This document shows positions 56,054 to 64,000 of a stretch of DNA of 64,000 nucleotides, one piece after another. The position numbers were made by a program, and so were the translations under genes. The stretch is from contig CAVPOO010000007.1 in NCBI GenBank assembly GCA_963707015.1, positions 496,001 to 560,000 on the forward strand, written 5' to 3'. This DNA is from CAVPOO01 sp963707015 (GTDB taxonomy: Bacteria; Pseudomonadota; Gammaproteobacteria; Thiohalobacterales; Thiohalobacteraceae). Under the pieces are notes generated by a model that did not search any database, was not told where the DNA came from, and saw only the letters and a list, made by a program, of their open reading frames with translations. Each line of letters starts with the position of its first letter. The stretch's first letter is position 1.

Positions 56054-57109
56054 ATGCCATCACAGCACGGTAACGGCGGTCAGGGCGGACCCTGGGGAAG
56101 CGCTGGCACACCCCCCGATCTTGAGGCTCTGGTCCGACAGGGGCGGGATCGGCTCGGGCAGATGCTGCCAGGTGGCGGCGCGCGCGGCATCATCGCCCTG
56201 GCCCTGCTCGCGCTGGCCGGCCTGGGTGCATGGACGGCCTATTACACCGTGCCGAGCGACTCGGTCGCTGTCGTGCAACGGTTCGGCAAATATCTCAAGG
56301 ACGTTCCACCGGGACTGCATTTCAAGCTGCCACTGGGCATCGATGCGGCGACCATCGTTCCCGTCAAACGGCAATTGAAGCAGGAATTCGGGTTCATGAC
56401 CCCAGGCGCCAGCGATCCGTACCAGAGTCCTCACGACGGCAAGCGGGAAACGGAGATGGTGACCGGTGACCTGAATGCTGCACTGGTTGAATGGGTGCTG
56501 CAATACCGCATCTCGGATCCCGTCAAATTCCTGTTCGAGGTGCGGGAACCGAGTGAAACCCTGCGCTATGTATCCGAGTCCGTCATGCGCGAGGTCGTCG
56601 GCGATCGCACTGTGGACGAGGTGATTACCATCGGCCGGCAGGAAATCGAAACGGAGGCGCTGGCCAAGATGCAGGCGCTCTCCACCAAATACGCCATGGG
56701 GATAAGCATCGACCAGGTGCAGCTGAAAAACATCAATCCGCCCCTGCCGGTGCAGGAGTCTTTCAACGAGGTCAACCAGGCCCAGCAGGAGAAAGAGAAG
56801 CTGATCAACGAGGCGCGGCGCGATTACAACAAGGTGATCCCGCTCGCCGAGGGCGAGAAGGACCAGCGCATCCGCGAGGCCGACGGCTACAGGCTCAAGC
56901 GGGTCAACGAAGCGGAAGGCGACGCCGCCCGGTTCAACGCCCTGTTGGCGGAATACAGCAAGGCCCCGGAGGTCACGCGCCGTCGCATCTATATCGAGAC
57001 CCTGCAGGACGTCATGCCGGGTATCCGTTCCAAGATCATTGTCGATGAACAGACGCGCAGCATCCTGCCGCTGCTGAATCTCGACGCACGGAAGGCGGAC
57101 CAGCCATGA
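56054..57109 (+). CDS. hflK: FtsH protease modulator HflK
   Basis: 351 residues. Gly-rich N-terminus (QHGNGGQGGPWGSAG), one membrane helix (IIALALLALAGLGAWTAYYT) and a band-7/SPFH domain (VPSDSVAVVQRFGKYLKDVP, ENQAQQEKEKLINEARRDYN-like helix). With HflC it forms a periplasmic-side membrane complex that controls FtsH. ATG preceded by AAGGGATC. Overlaps hflC by four bases. The usual upstream hfq-hflX genes are not here. Confidence 0.95.
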   Translation: MPSQHGNGGQGGPWGSAGTPPDLEALVRQGRDRLGQMLPGGGARGIIALALLALAGLGAWTAYYTVPSDSVAVVQRFGKYLKDVPPGLHFKLPLGIDAATIVPVKRQLKQEFGFMTPGASDPYQSPHDGKRETEMVTGDLNAALVEWVLQYRISDPVKFLFEVREPSETLRYVSESVMREVVGDRTVDEVITIGRQEIETEALAKMQALSTKYAMGISIDQVQLKNINPPLPVQESFNEVNQAQQEKEKLINEARRDYNKVIPLAEGEKDQRIREADGYRLKRVNEAEGDAARFNALLAEYSKAPEVTRRRIYIETLQDVMPGIRSKIIVDEQTRSILPLLNLDARKADQP

Positions 57110-58107
57110 ACAGGACCAGGCAACTCGTTATCCTGTTGGTACTGGTCATCGGGTCATACGTCCTCATGAGCTCGATCTATACGGTGAGCGAAGTCGAGCA
57201 GATGATCATCACCCAGTTCGGTAAACCGGTCGGCGCTCCGGTGACGTCCGCCGGCCTGAAAGTGAAACTGCCCTTCATCCAGGAGGTCAATCCGATCGAC
57301 AAGCGGGTACTCGAGTGGGACGGCAGTCCGTCGGATATGCCCACCAAAGACAAGCTCTACATCTCGGTCGACCTGTTCGCCCGCTGGCGGATTACCGATC
57401 CGCTGCAGTACTTTCTGCGCCTGCGCGATGAACGCAGCGCGCAGTCCCGGCTGGACGATATCCTGGGCAGCGAGACCCGTAACGCGGTTGCCAAGCACGA
57501 GCTGATCGAGATCATCCGCACCACCAGGGATCGCGTGCCGCTCCGCGACGCCCTGCTGACCGACGCGGAGCGTGACATGGGGTCGCTCGTACCGATTCAG
57601 AAGGGACGCAAGCTGGTCGAGCAGGAGATCTTCAGCGCAGCGGCCGAGAAGGTGCGGGTGTTTGGCATCGAGCTGCTCGATATCCGCTTCAAACGCATCA
57701 ACTACAACGAAAGCGTACGCCCGAAGATCTACGACCGTATGATCAGCGAACGCCGTCAGATCGCGGAACGCTTCCTGTCGGAAGGCAACGGCGAGGCCGC
57801 CAGAATCCGCGGCAACCGGGTGCGCGACCTGAACAAGATCCAGTCCGAAGCCTACCGGGCGGTCGAGGAAATCCGCGGCGTGGCGGACGCGAAAGCCACC
57901 GAAATCTACGCGCGTGCCTACAACCAGAGCCCTGAAGCGGTGGCGTTCTATGAATTCACACGCACCATGCAGTCCTACAAGTCCATCATCGCCGAAAACA
58001 CGACCCTGGTGATGTCCACGGACAGTGACCTGTTCAAATTCCTGAAGGGGATGACGCCGGGTGTTGACGTCGATCCCGCCCGGGCGGCTTCAGGTGCCCG
58101 GCGATGA
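57106..58107 (+). CDS. hflC: FtsH protease modulator HflC
   Basis: 333 residues, N-terminal membrane anchor (LVILLVLVIGSYVLMSSIYT) and SPFH domain (VSEVEQMIITQFGKPVG, IRFKRINYNESVRPKIYDRM, ISERRQIAERFLSEGNGEAA). Partner of HflK; start ATGA overlap shows coupling. Its stop overlaps the DUF1488 start by four bases. Confidence 0.95.
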   Translation: MNRTRQLVILLVLVIGSYVLMSSIYTVSEVEQMIITQFGKPVGAPVTSAGLKVKLPFIQEVNPIDKRVLEWDGSPSDMPTKDKLYISVDLFARWRITDPLQYFLRLRDERSAQSRLDDILGSETRNAVAKHELIEIIRTTRDRVPLRDALLTDAERDMGSLVPIQKGRKLVEQEIFSAAAEKVRVFGIELLDIRFKRINYNESVRPKIYDRMISERRQIAERFLSEGNGEAARIRGNRVRDLNKIQSEAYRAVEEIRGVADAKATEIYARAYNQSPEAVAFYEFTRTMQSYKSIIAENTTLVMSTDSDLFKFLKGMTPGVDVDPARAASGARR

Positions 58108-58373
58108 GGTTGAGCTTTCCAAACCCAAGCCGCAGCTTCGATACCAGTAGAAGCCGCGTCTGCTTCTGGGGATATGACAGCGCGATCGAGATTTCATTCT
58201 TTGTTGAAGCGGGCGCTCTCAAACGGCTCTTTCCAGAGATGAGTGGCGCCGAAATGGAACTTCTGAAGGCATTCGATGCCGCGCGGAACCGGATCTATGA
58301 GGTTGCAGACAAGGTCTATGTGCGCGGCGGCAAAGGATCCTATGCTTACATCCTGGCAGCGGAGGATTTTTGA
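58104..58373 (+). CDS. DUF1488 family protein
   Basis: 89 residues: LSFPNPSRSFDTSRSRVCFW, GYDSAIEISFFVEAGALKRL, YVRGGKGSYAYILAAEDF. This is the DUF1488 pattern. Function unknown. Coupled to hflC by an ATGA overlap, so it is the third gene of this operon. Confidence 0.9.
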   Translation: MRLSFPNPSRSFDTSRSRVCFWGYDSAIEISFFVEAGALKRLFPEMSGAEMELLKAFDAARNRIYEVADKVYVRGGKGSYAYILAAEDF

Positions 58374-58707
58374 ACATTATTTCGCGCGCCGGCTACCGAA
58401 GGGACTGGCCAATACCGTCGTGCAGTTATTGATCACTTACACGTCACTGGCAGTTGGAGTCAGCACAAAACCGGCACACCTCATAACGCAGCAACAACAG
58501 GGCGAGCCGAACTCAACCGCCAATCTCAATCAACAGTATCCTGCTTCCTCAGCCCAACCGCCAGGAAACCACCCCAGAGTAATCGACCCGGCAACCATTG
58601 CTCACTCCACCGGGCCACTCTGCTCCCTCGAGGAAGAAAAACAGCACTGCGCAGTGCAATCTCGCCGGGTGTCGGCGCAAGCGCAGGCATCCACGCCTTC
58701 ATTAACT
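58374..58707. other. Gene-free region
   Basis: No supported gene in these ~330 bases between DUF1488 and the methyltransferase remnant. Confidence 0.4.
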
Positions 58708-58809
58708 CTACAGCTCTTGCAACAGGATAAGTTCACGATCACCGATCCAGCGTCCACGGGGGGTGTGGTACCAGGCCTCATAGGCTGCCGGATCGGCTGT
58801 AGCCTGCAT
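58708..58809 (-). pseudogene. SAM methyltransferase N-terminal remnant
   Basis: A 33-codon frame: MQATADPAAYEAWYHTPRGR then WIGDRELILLQEL and TAG. The YEAWYxTPRGRWIGxRE start is typical of class I methyltransferases; everything from the SAM-binding motif on is missing. Confidence 0.6.
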
Positions 58810-58900
58810 GACGCTGTTCGCATGCAAGGCACCAGGCGGTTGATCCACTTGACCAGCCGCCGGGTTCCCGGACTGAACAGTTTCTGGCCATACCGGGTAT

Positions 58901-58991
58901 TCAGGGTGCGAGCGTGACTTTCAGTCCAAGCTGTGCCGCCACGCCAGCCACCGGCACCACCGCCAATCATCAGCAGATCACGCTTATCCAT
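58901..58991 (-). pseudogene. FAD-dependent pyridine nucleotide-disulfide oxidoreductase N-terminal remnant
   Basis: Starts at an ATG overlapping the cytochrome stop: MDKRDLLMIGGGAGG (dinucleotide-binding GxGxxG), then after one extra base continues VAAQLGLKVTLAP and stops. Only ~30 residues of such a flavoprotein remain, with a frameshift. Confidence 0.6.
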
Positions 58992-60316
58992 CAGTCGCCT
59001 CCTTCCCTACCGGCTGTAAGTGGAATCTGCTTGCGGAATACGGTGTAATTGATCGGCGCACTGTTTTCATATCCAATCCGTTTGCGCCGGCTATCGGCAA
59101 GCAAGTGATACCTGATCTCCGCTTTCACCTTCACGGCTTGGCTGTCGACAGGCACTTCCAGTTCGTAGCGTCGTGGCTGCCAGCGTGCCAACCGGGTATC
59201 CCGCAGGTCCACTATAAACGGACGCCACATGACGGTACGTTCAAGCGTGTGTTTCTGTTCATCAAGCACGCGACCTTGCTCATCGAGCAATTGCAGGTGT
59301 ACCGTCAGATGCCTGTCCGGTGTCCCGGTCGGAACATAATGGGCGGCGCCGGTGTTGGCCAGGATCAGCTGGAATAGCCGTGCGTCCTGCCCCCGCGGTT
59401 TTACCTCTACAAACTCTACGGTCAGGGCTTTTTCCACCATCGCAGGATCGTGGCCACCCCGCCACAGGTGCTGCCGGGTATTGCGCACGACACCGCCGTC
59501 GACCAGCGGCCGTTTTGCCAGGGGCATGTGGCACTGCACACAGCCCAGTGCCCGGATTTTGCCTGCAGTGACCTCACCCGATCTACCCGGCGTCATCACT
59601 CCCGTGTCCGGCAAACTGAATGGCTGATCGGTACCGCTTTCGCTGCCGGTTTCCCTGTTTTCCATCAGCACCGTCAGGTACTCCAGGTCCTGTTTGTCCG
59701 GGACAGCTGCCAGCGTACTTTCAATCTCCGCGACCGTGCCGCAGGGCGGAAAGCGGAAAAAGGTATCCCAGCGCTCCCCAGCCACGATATGGCAGCGGAT
59801 GCAGACCTGATTCGGGTCCTCCAGTATTTCCACGGGATGGGGAGCGCTGGTAGTGCCGAGCACCCCGACGATTTTTCCGTCACGGTAATGACACGCAGCG
59901 CAGGTCACACCTTCATGCTGCAGTCTGGCATCAAAGTCCGGGTTTTCCGCCAGGATTGGTTCCCACTTGTCCTTGTCGCTATATCCGAGCACCCTGTGCG
60001 GCTGCTGTTGGTCCAGCGGTGTGTGGCACAACCTGCAGGTATGCCGGGCGTCATCGAACTGCCAGTCGACCTGAAAGTAGGGATCGGTCCAGGCCTGACT
60101 GTGAATCGTGGTGCGCCATTCATCATAGAAGGCCTCATGACAACCCGCACAAGCCCTCGCGCTCCCCTTGCCTAACACCGGAGGCATATGTGTGGTATCG
60201 ATTGGCCAGGCGAACCTGTCGTCAACCACGAAGATATTCATCGGTCGTATGAAGCGCCAGACAAGAAATATGGCAAGCCCCAACAACACAAACATTATGA
60301 TGGCACGGCGGTTCAT
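58991..60316 (-). CDS. Pentahaem c-type cytochrome
   Basis: 441 residues. N-terminal membrane anchor (IIMFVLLGLAIFLVWRFI) and five CXXCH haem sites: CAGCH, CRLCH, CAACH, CIRCH, CVQCH. The first ~300 residues carry the haems; the last ~140 form a haem-free beta-rich domain (LILANTGAAHYVPTGTPDRH). It resembles cytochrome c554-like multihaem electron carriers, but the partner and substrate are unknown. It would face the periplasm. The following flavoprotein remnant was coupled to it. Confidence 0.88.
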   Translation of the reverse strand: MNRRAIIMFVLLGLAIFLVWRFIRPMNIFVVDDRFAWPIDTTHMPPVLGKGSARACAGCHEAFYDEWRTTIHSQAWTDPYFQVDWQFDDARHTCRLCHTPLDQQQPHRVLGYSDKDKWEPILAENPDFDARLQHEGVTCAACHYRDGKIVGVLGTTSAPHPVEILEDPNQVCIRCHIVAGERWDTFFRFPPCGTVAEIESTLAAVPDKQDLEYLTVLMENRETGSESGTDQPFSLPDTGVMTPGRSGEVTAGKIRALGCVQCHMPLAKRPLVDGGVVRNTRQHLWRGGHDPAMVEKALTVEFVEVKPRGQDARLFQLILANTGAAHYVPTGTPDRHLTVHLQLLDEQGRVLDEQKHTLERTVMWRPFIVDLRDTRLARWQPRRYELEVPVDSQAVKVKAEIRYHLLADSRRKRIGYENSAPINYTVFRKQIPLTAGREGGD

Positions 60317-60553
60317 TGGCTGGATGTACTGTTTTACCCGGACGAGAAGACCATCAGGTCATCACTTTCTTTCGCCCAGTGCGGCAGCGCTGCGCCCGCA
60401 AACCGCAGCGCATGCCAGGCCTTTTTATTGGTTCTGTGGGAAGCATTCTGAATTACACTGAGTAACCGTCGTCATGGCCCTCTCAAACCGCAGATTGCCC
60501 CTGATGGGCAGCCTGCTATAATCATTTTCTCATCAAACTATTCAATTGTTTTA

Positions 60554-60685
60554 TTGAATATCATCGTACTGGCCTTCGATGCCGTGGCCAGCCTCAGGAA
60601 AGAAGGACTGAAAGCTCGACGTCTGGAGGATGGCTTTCCGGAATGGAAAACCGCCGGACTTCCCGTCGAAACCGGCACAACCTGA
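60554..60685 (+). pseudogene. Rhodanese C-terminal remnant
   Basis: The frame reads VLAFDAVASLRKEGLKARRL then EDGFPEWKTAGLPVETGTT and TGA. This matches the end of rhodanese domains such as those fused to ArsR regulators. The start and the catalytic Cys region are missing. Confidence 0.6.
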
Positions 60686-60830
60686 TTCCAGACCTTATCC
60701 GTCGCGGGGTTAGAATGACATGCCACCGCATGTGTTACTACACATACGTGTTTATGCGCATATGCGTGTCTGTTTATAACTGGATAATCCTCGTGGGGTT
60801 GCCTGCTGGCCAATACATGAGACTGGAACC

Positions 60831-61457
60831 ATGACCGATGAAAGGTTGTTCCCCGCCACGGTCATGCCGGACAACGACTGGTGGCATGCGCTGTGGCCCG
60901 ACCCGGATGCGGTGCTGCGTGCAGTCGGTATAGGACCGGGTATGCAGGTCGTTGACCTTTGCTGTGGCGATGGACACTTTACCAAACCGCTGTGCCACCT
61001 CGTCCATCCCGGTAATACCTGGGCTCTGGATCTGGATGCGCAGCTGCTCGGGCAGGCCGAACATATCTGCCGGGAGCACCCGAAATTTCACGCCATCCTG
61101 GGAGATGCCCGCAAATTACCTGCCCTGATCAAGGGGTCGGTGGACTTTGTGTTCATCGCCAATACCTTTCACGGCGTACCCGACAAGACCGCCTTGTCGA
61201 GGGCGGTACACGACGCGCTCAGGAAGGACGGGCGTTTTGCAGTCATCAACTGGTATCGCCGCCCACGGGAAGAGACCACGGTACTCGATCAGCCACGTGG
61301 TCCCGATACGCAACTGCGCATGGAACCCGAGGACGTCCGGCAGGTGGTGGAACCGGCGGGGTTCATGCTTGAAAAGGTGGTCGATGTGGGGCCGTACCAC
61401 TACGGTGCCGTGTTCGTGAAATCAACCAACGATCACCAGGAGACTGACTGGACATGA
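60831..61457 (+). CDS. Class I SAM-dependent methyltransferase
   Basis: 208 residues. SAM-binding motif VVDLCCGDGHFTKPL, acidic motif ALDLDAQ and GDARKLP, and a later LRKDGRFAVINWY segment. Substrate not evident. The stop overlaps the start of the next methyltransferase by four bases, so the two are co-translated. Confidence 0.88.
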   Translation: MTDERLFPATVMPDNDWWHALWPDPDAVLRAVGIGPGMQVVDLCCGDGHFTKPLCHLVHPGNTWALDLDAQLLGQAEHICREHPKFHAILGDARKLPALIKGSVDFVFIANTFHGVPDKTALSRAVHDALRKDGRFAVINWYRRPREETTVLDQPRGPDTQLRMEPEDVRQVVEPAGFMLEKVVDVGPYHYGAVFVKSTNDHQETDWT

Positions 61458-62212
61458 GTGACTGCGATGCGCGAAACCACGGCCCGGACACGCGCGCCCA
61501 ACTTCTGGAGCTGTATACCCGCCTGGCGAATGAACCTGCCTCGGATTTCGGCTGGGGTAAAGGCAGGGAGAATGCCCGTGAACTGGGCTATGCCGAAGTA
61601 TGGCTGAATCAGCTGCCGGAGTGCGTCTGGGAATCAGCCGCTGCGGTGGGTAATCCGTTCAGCCTCGGACCTGTCCTTGCCGGCGAAACCGTCGTCGATA
61701 TCGGTTGCGGAGCGGGTGCCGATGCCTGTGTTGCCGCATTGCTGGTTGGAACTGATGGAAAGGTTTTCGGTATCGACACGACGCCAGCAATGGTTGACAA
61801 GGCCACAAGGAACATCGCCGCTGCTGGTCTCACGCAAGTCACCATTCAGGAAGCAGATATGACAGCGCTCCCACTGCCTGATGATTATGCGGATGTTGTG
61901 ATCTCCAACGGTGCGATCAATCTTGCCGAGAACAAGGATGCCGTGTTGGGGGAAGTCTTCCGGGTGTTACGCCCAGGCGGTCGTTTGCAGATCGCTGACA
62001 TGGTACGTGACCCGTCCAGAAAAAGTTCTGCCGGTTGCGGCGCAACAGAGTCCTGGGCTGACTGCGTGTCCGGGACACTCGACTCCCTCGTGTTCCTGTC
62101 CATGTTGAGACAAACCGGATTTCTCGCCGTCGAACTGACGCAATTCACCGGATACAAGACCGCAGCCAGCACCATCGGCGCTTTGATCAGGGCTGTCAAA
62201 CCGCGCAAATGA
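61454..62212 (+). CDS. ArsM-like SAM-dependent methyltransferase
   Basis: 252 residues. SAM motif VVDIGCGAGADACVAALLV, PAMVDKATRNIAAAG and LRPGGRLQIADMV. The segment WADCVSGTLDSLVFLSMLRQTGF resembles the WxxCVxGAL region of arsenite methyltransferases, with several Cys residues overall. A metal(loid) substrate is plausible but not shown. Forms an operon with the upstream methyltransferase; nearby remnants of rhodanese and MerR genes hint at a former metal/metalloid cluster. Confidence 0.8.
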   Translation: MSDCDARNHGPDTRAQLLELYTRLANEPASDFGWGKGRENARELGYAEVWLNQLPECVWESAAAVGNPFSLGPVLAGETVVDIGCGAGADACVAALLVGTDGKVFGIDTTPAMVDKATRNIAAAGLTQVTIQEADMTALPLPDDYADVVISNGAINLAENKDAVLGEVFRVLRPGGRLQIADMVRDPSRKSSAGCGATESWADCVSGTLDSLVFLSMLRQTGFLAVELTQFTGYKTAASTIGALIRAVKPRK

Positions 62213-62230
62213 TGGATAAAGGACATCCCC

Positions 62231-62247
62231 GACCGGCGTTGCCGGTC
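62231..62247 (+). terminator. Hairpin after the methyltransferase operon
   Basis: GACCGGC-gtt-GCCGGTC, a perfect 7-bp stem 18 bases after the stop. No T-run follows, so termination is uncertain. Confidence 0.4.
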
Positions 62248-62560
62248 AAAGAGGTAACCGCACACATGCAATGGCGCATGTGACTTCGGAACCGTTAAGA
62301 TCCCGCACCACGCCGCCTTCCGGCGCCCAGCCGGGCGGATCCACCGCAAACCATCAGTCACCTGATGTAACATCGCACTCCCTTTCCGCCAGCAGCCGTT
62401 GGGTTTGATCACGGCATCGCATTCGGCACCGATACCGCCGTCCGGGTAATGCGCCGGAGTCAGCCAGCACGGCAAAGCGAATATATCGGGCGCTGTCGCG
62501 CCGGTCCCCGAGGTACAGCAGGAGATGGCCATACTGCAATCCAGAGGCATACAAGAATAG
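62248..62560. other. Region without recognised gene
   Basis: No intact gene. It probably holds the decayed N-terminal part of the MerR remnant that follows, but I could not recover it in any frame. Confidence 0.35.
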
Positions 62561-62692
62561 ATTGGTGATCTGAAGCGACTGCAGCGGGCGCTCAACAACA
62601 TGGCGGCGCATTGCGAGGGAAAGGGTAATCCATTGAGGGATGGCCCGATCATCGAAACCCTTTTCAAAGCTCCGGAAAAGACCCGCAACTGA
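62561..62692 (+). pseudogene. MerR-family regulator C-terminal remnant
   Basis: Frame after an upstream TAG: IGDLKRLQRALNNMAAHCEG then GPIIETLFKAP, ending TGA. The LKxLxxALxxLxxxCEG...CPIIexL pattern is that of the effector end of MerR regulators, here with the second Cys changed to Gly. The DNA-binding domain is gone. Confidence 0.5.
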
Positions 62693-62894
62693 TAACCGCG
62701 AGCGAAACTTTGACAACACCTATTTCGGTGGAGCAGACATAAACGGGAACGTCTTGCTCCAACTAACCGGTTTTTAACCAGGTCGTCGGGTTAACACTTA
62801 ACCCGTTGTTTTCGTGAGAGCTGGAAAAGGAAGGATAAAAACAGCAAGTAGAAAAGACCTGTAAACTCTTCGCTGACTTGCTGTTTTTACTGGA

Positions 62895-62941
62895 TGGCGC
62901 GCCCGGAGAGATTCGAACTCCCGACCGCCTGGTTCGTAGCT
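62895..62941 (-). tRNA. tRNA-Arg(ACG) 3' fragment, likely attachment-site duplicate
   Basis: On the minus strand: anticodon-loop sequence CTACGAACC (anticodon ACG at 62935-62937), variable region CGGTC, T arm GGGAGTTCGAATCTCTC and acceptor end CGGGCGCGCCA. The 5' half (D arm and 5' acceptor strand) is absent; the upstream bases do not pair. Integrases often leave such 3' tRNA pieces at the far end of an inserted element. Confidence 0.8.
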
Positions 62942-62969
62942 CGCATCGCAATACGATTTGCGGCTCGAG

Positions 62970-63130
62970 GTCGGCTCGTCGTCGCGGGTTTACTGTGGCT
63001 GATCCCGCTCTATTTTCTCAGTCAAGGCTATTGGCCCGTCGGCATCATCGTCGTCACACTAATTACTGCGTGGGCAATAATTACAACCGACCGAGTATGC
63101 CCTTCCTGCAAGCGGAAACGGAATAAATGA
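62970..63130 (+). other. Remnant of a small membrane protein
   Basis: The frame reads GLLWLIPLYFLSQGYWPVGI then LITAWAIITTDRVCPSCKRK and TGA: two hydrophobic helices and a C-terminal CPSC. It has no proper start; upstream the frame runs antisense through the tRNA fragment. Family unknown. Confidence 0.35.
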
Positions 63131-63599
63131 GCGATTTTCAGCCTTATCGTGTTTGATTGGCCAAACTCGAAAGGATCCGCGAACAATACCCAAGCGACTT
63201 TGTCAGATGTCGTTTGTCGACCCGTTGCAGTCTTTAGATCGGATTGCCGGAACGGCAGGGAGGCACTGAAGAACGGTCGTTCCTGTAGGGGGGCTCGCTT
63301 CGCACAACACCCTTAAGCGTGCATCACGCCGGCGCCGCCCGAGCGGGGACTGTTCGACTAAACAGATTTTCCGACCACGAGCTACCGGGCTGTGCTGTCA
63401 ACAACGCCGCCACGGTGGCGGCTGACCAGAGGGTCGGCGTTACGGGAAAAAGCGCGCTGGCGAACCCGTCGACGAGGTAGATTTGGGCGCCGTGACGCCA
63501 CCCAGAGGCGGTTGGTGAGTCCGCCGACCGAGGTACCGACACCGAGAGGAGCGGCTGCTAGCCGCCGAAAAGGCGGTTTATACTGCCTCATATAGGCGC
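63131..63599. other. Region without recognised gene
   Basis: No supported gene. A minus-strand frame (63382-63642) is open, but its sequence looks like a by-product of GC-rich DNA. Confidence 0.35.
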
Positions 63600-63860
63600 C
63601 CTGCATAACTACCGCAGTCAAGGGAACGTGCACTACAGCCACATCTACCAGAACATGTACGAATCCCTAGCTATATCCCGGTCTCTCAGGAGTTCTACGA
63701 CAATGCGCGCAAGCGGATCTGGGCCTATAAAGGAATGGAGGTGTACAACGACCACCTGAACCGGGACGACCACCTGAACCGGGACGACCACAAGGAAGAC
63801 GGCACCCCCGATCACGCCATCGTCAAGGCGATGTTCGAATACCGACCGAACCGGGGTTAG
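63600..63860 (+). pseudogene. Frameshifted remnant of an unidentified protein
   Basis: One frame gives NYRSQGNVHYSHIYQNMYES, the next SYIPVSQEFYDNARKRIWAY, GMEVYNDHLNRDDH, TPDHAIVKAMFEYRPNRG and TAG. An 18-base direct duplication (gaccacctgaaccgggac) is present. The two parts look like one C-terminal coding stretch with a frameshift near 63670. I do not recognise the family. Confidence 0.45.
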
Positions 63861-63899
63861 ACCGCGATTTCCGGCACTGATCCCTCGCCGATGCCCCGT

Positions 63900-64000
63900 T
63901 CAAAGCTCCGAGGCATCGCGCACACTTTCGAACAGGTCGATATCCCAAGCAACTAGGTCGCGGCGGATCGCGTCGGCGCGTGGCCGTGGCAGGATTCGGG
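63900..64000 (-). CDS. Possible C-terminus of a gene extending beyond the window
   Basis: A minus-strand frame reads ADAIRRDLVAWDIDLFESVR then DASEL and TGA. It looks coding but is only ~33 residues here; the rest lies outside the window. Confidence 0.3.
   Translation of the reverse strand, partial: RILPRPRADAIRRDLVAWDIDLFESVRDASEL

Noticed and set aside
62894..62960. Protein starting ARPERFELPTAWFVA
   Set aside because: This is the well-known false translation across the complement of a tRNA 3' end.

Overview
The window looks like chromosomal DNA of a GC-rich, probably gammaproteobacterial, environmental bacterium. HflK/HflC, SecF, NirB/NirD, NrtABC and DUF1488 best match gammaproteobacterial gene content; the exact genus cannot be read from the sequence. 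No rRNA, complete tRNA, CRISPR array or complete transposase gene was found.

Layout. (1) 0-2.3 kb: the start of a glycine-zipper lipoprotein gene (minus strand) and two tandem Crp/Fnr-type regulators (plus strand). (2) 2.5-31 kb: an almost unbroken minus-strand island of energy metabolism. In transcription order it holds a zwf remnant, transketolase, glycogen phosphorylase, a broken acetate kinase, a CopB-type copper ATPase, small DUF302 and rhodanese genes, a full phosphoketolase, an internally deleted class I aldolase, Fe superoxide dismutase, a phosphoketolase tail duplicate, a P3A-type H+-ATPase, PPK2, a frameshifted CPA1 antiporter, DUF2254, the nine-gene N-type ATPase operon (atpDCQRBEFAG), TrhA, DUF1840 and a coiled-coil protein. 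(3) 31.7-39.2 kb: small stress-type genes, a Gly/Pro/Met-rich secreted protein, a shrunken second copy of the 0-12.2 kb region, inverted-repeat (MITE-like) elements and a truncated coxM-coxS pair. (4) 39.6-46 kb: mprF, DUF599, photolyase and secF. (5) 46.1-54.7 kb: nitrate/nitrite assimilation (nasT, nrtABC, nirBD) with a leader terminator. (6) 55.4-64 kb: a DsrC-like gene with an early stop, hflKC-DUF1488, a pentahaem cytochrome, two SAM methyltransferases, many gene remnants, and the 3' half of a tRNA-Arg gene typical of an integration site.

How the genes may work together (inference): the minus-strand island pairs ATP sources that do not need respiration (glycogen phosphorylase, transketolase and phosphoketolase leading to acetyl phosphate; PPK2 drawing on polyphosphate) with ATP-driven ion exporters (P3A H+-ATPase, N-type ATPase). 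It reads as a reserve-powered membrane-energising module. Several of its members (ackA, fba, zwf, the antiporter) are visibly decayed, so the carbon branch may no longer yield ATP here.

The most distinctive structural observation is the 2.27-kb block at 34.22-36.48 kb. It can be explained base for base as a copy of positions 1-12236 that has lost about 2.7, 7.1 and 0.18 kb. One of these deletions created an in-frame AtpD-TrhA chimera.
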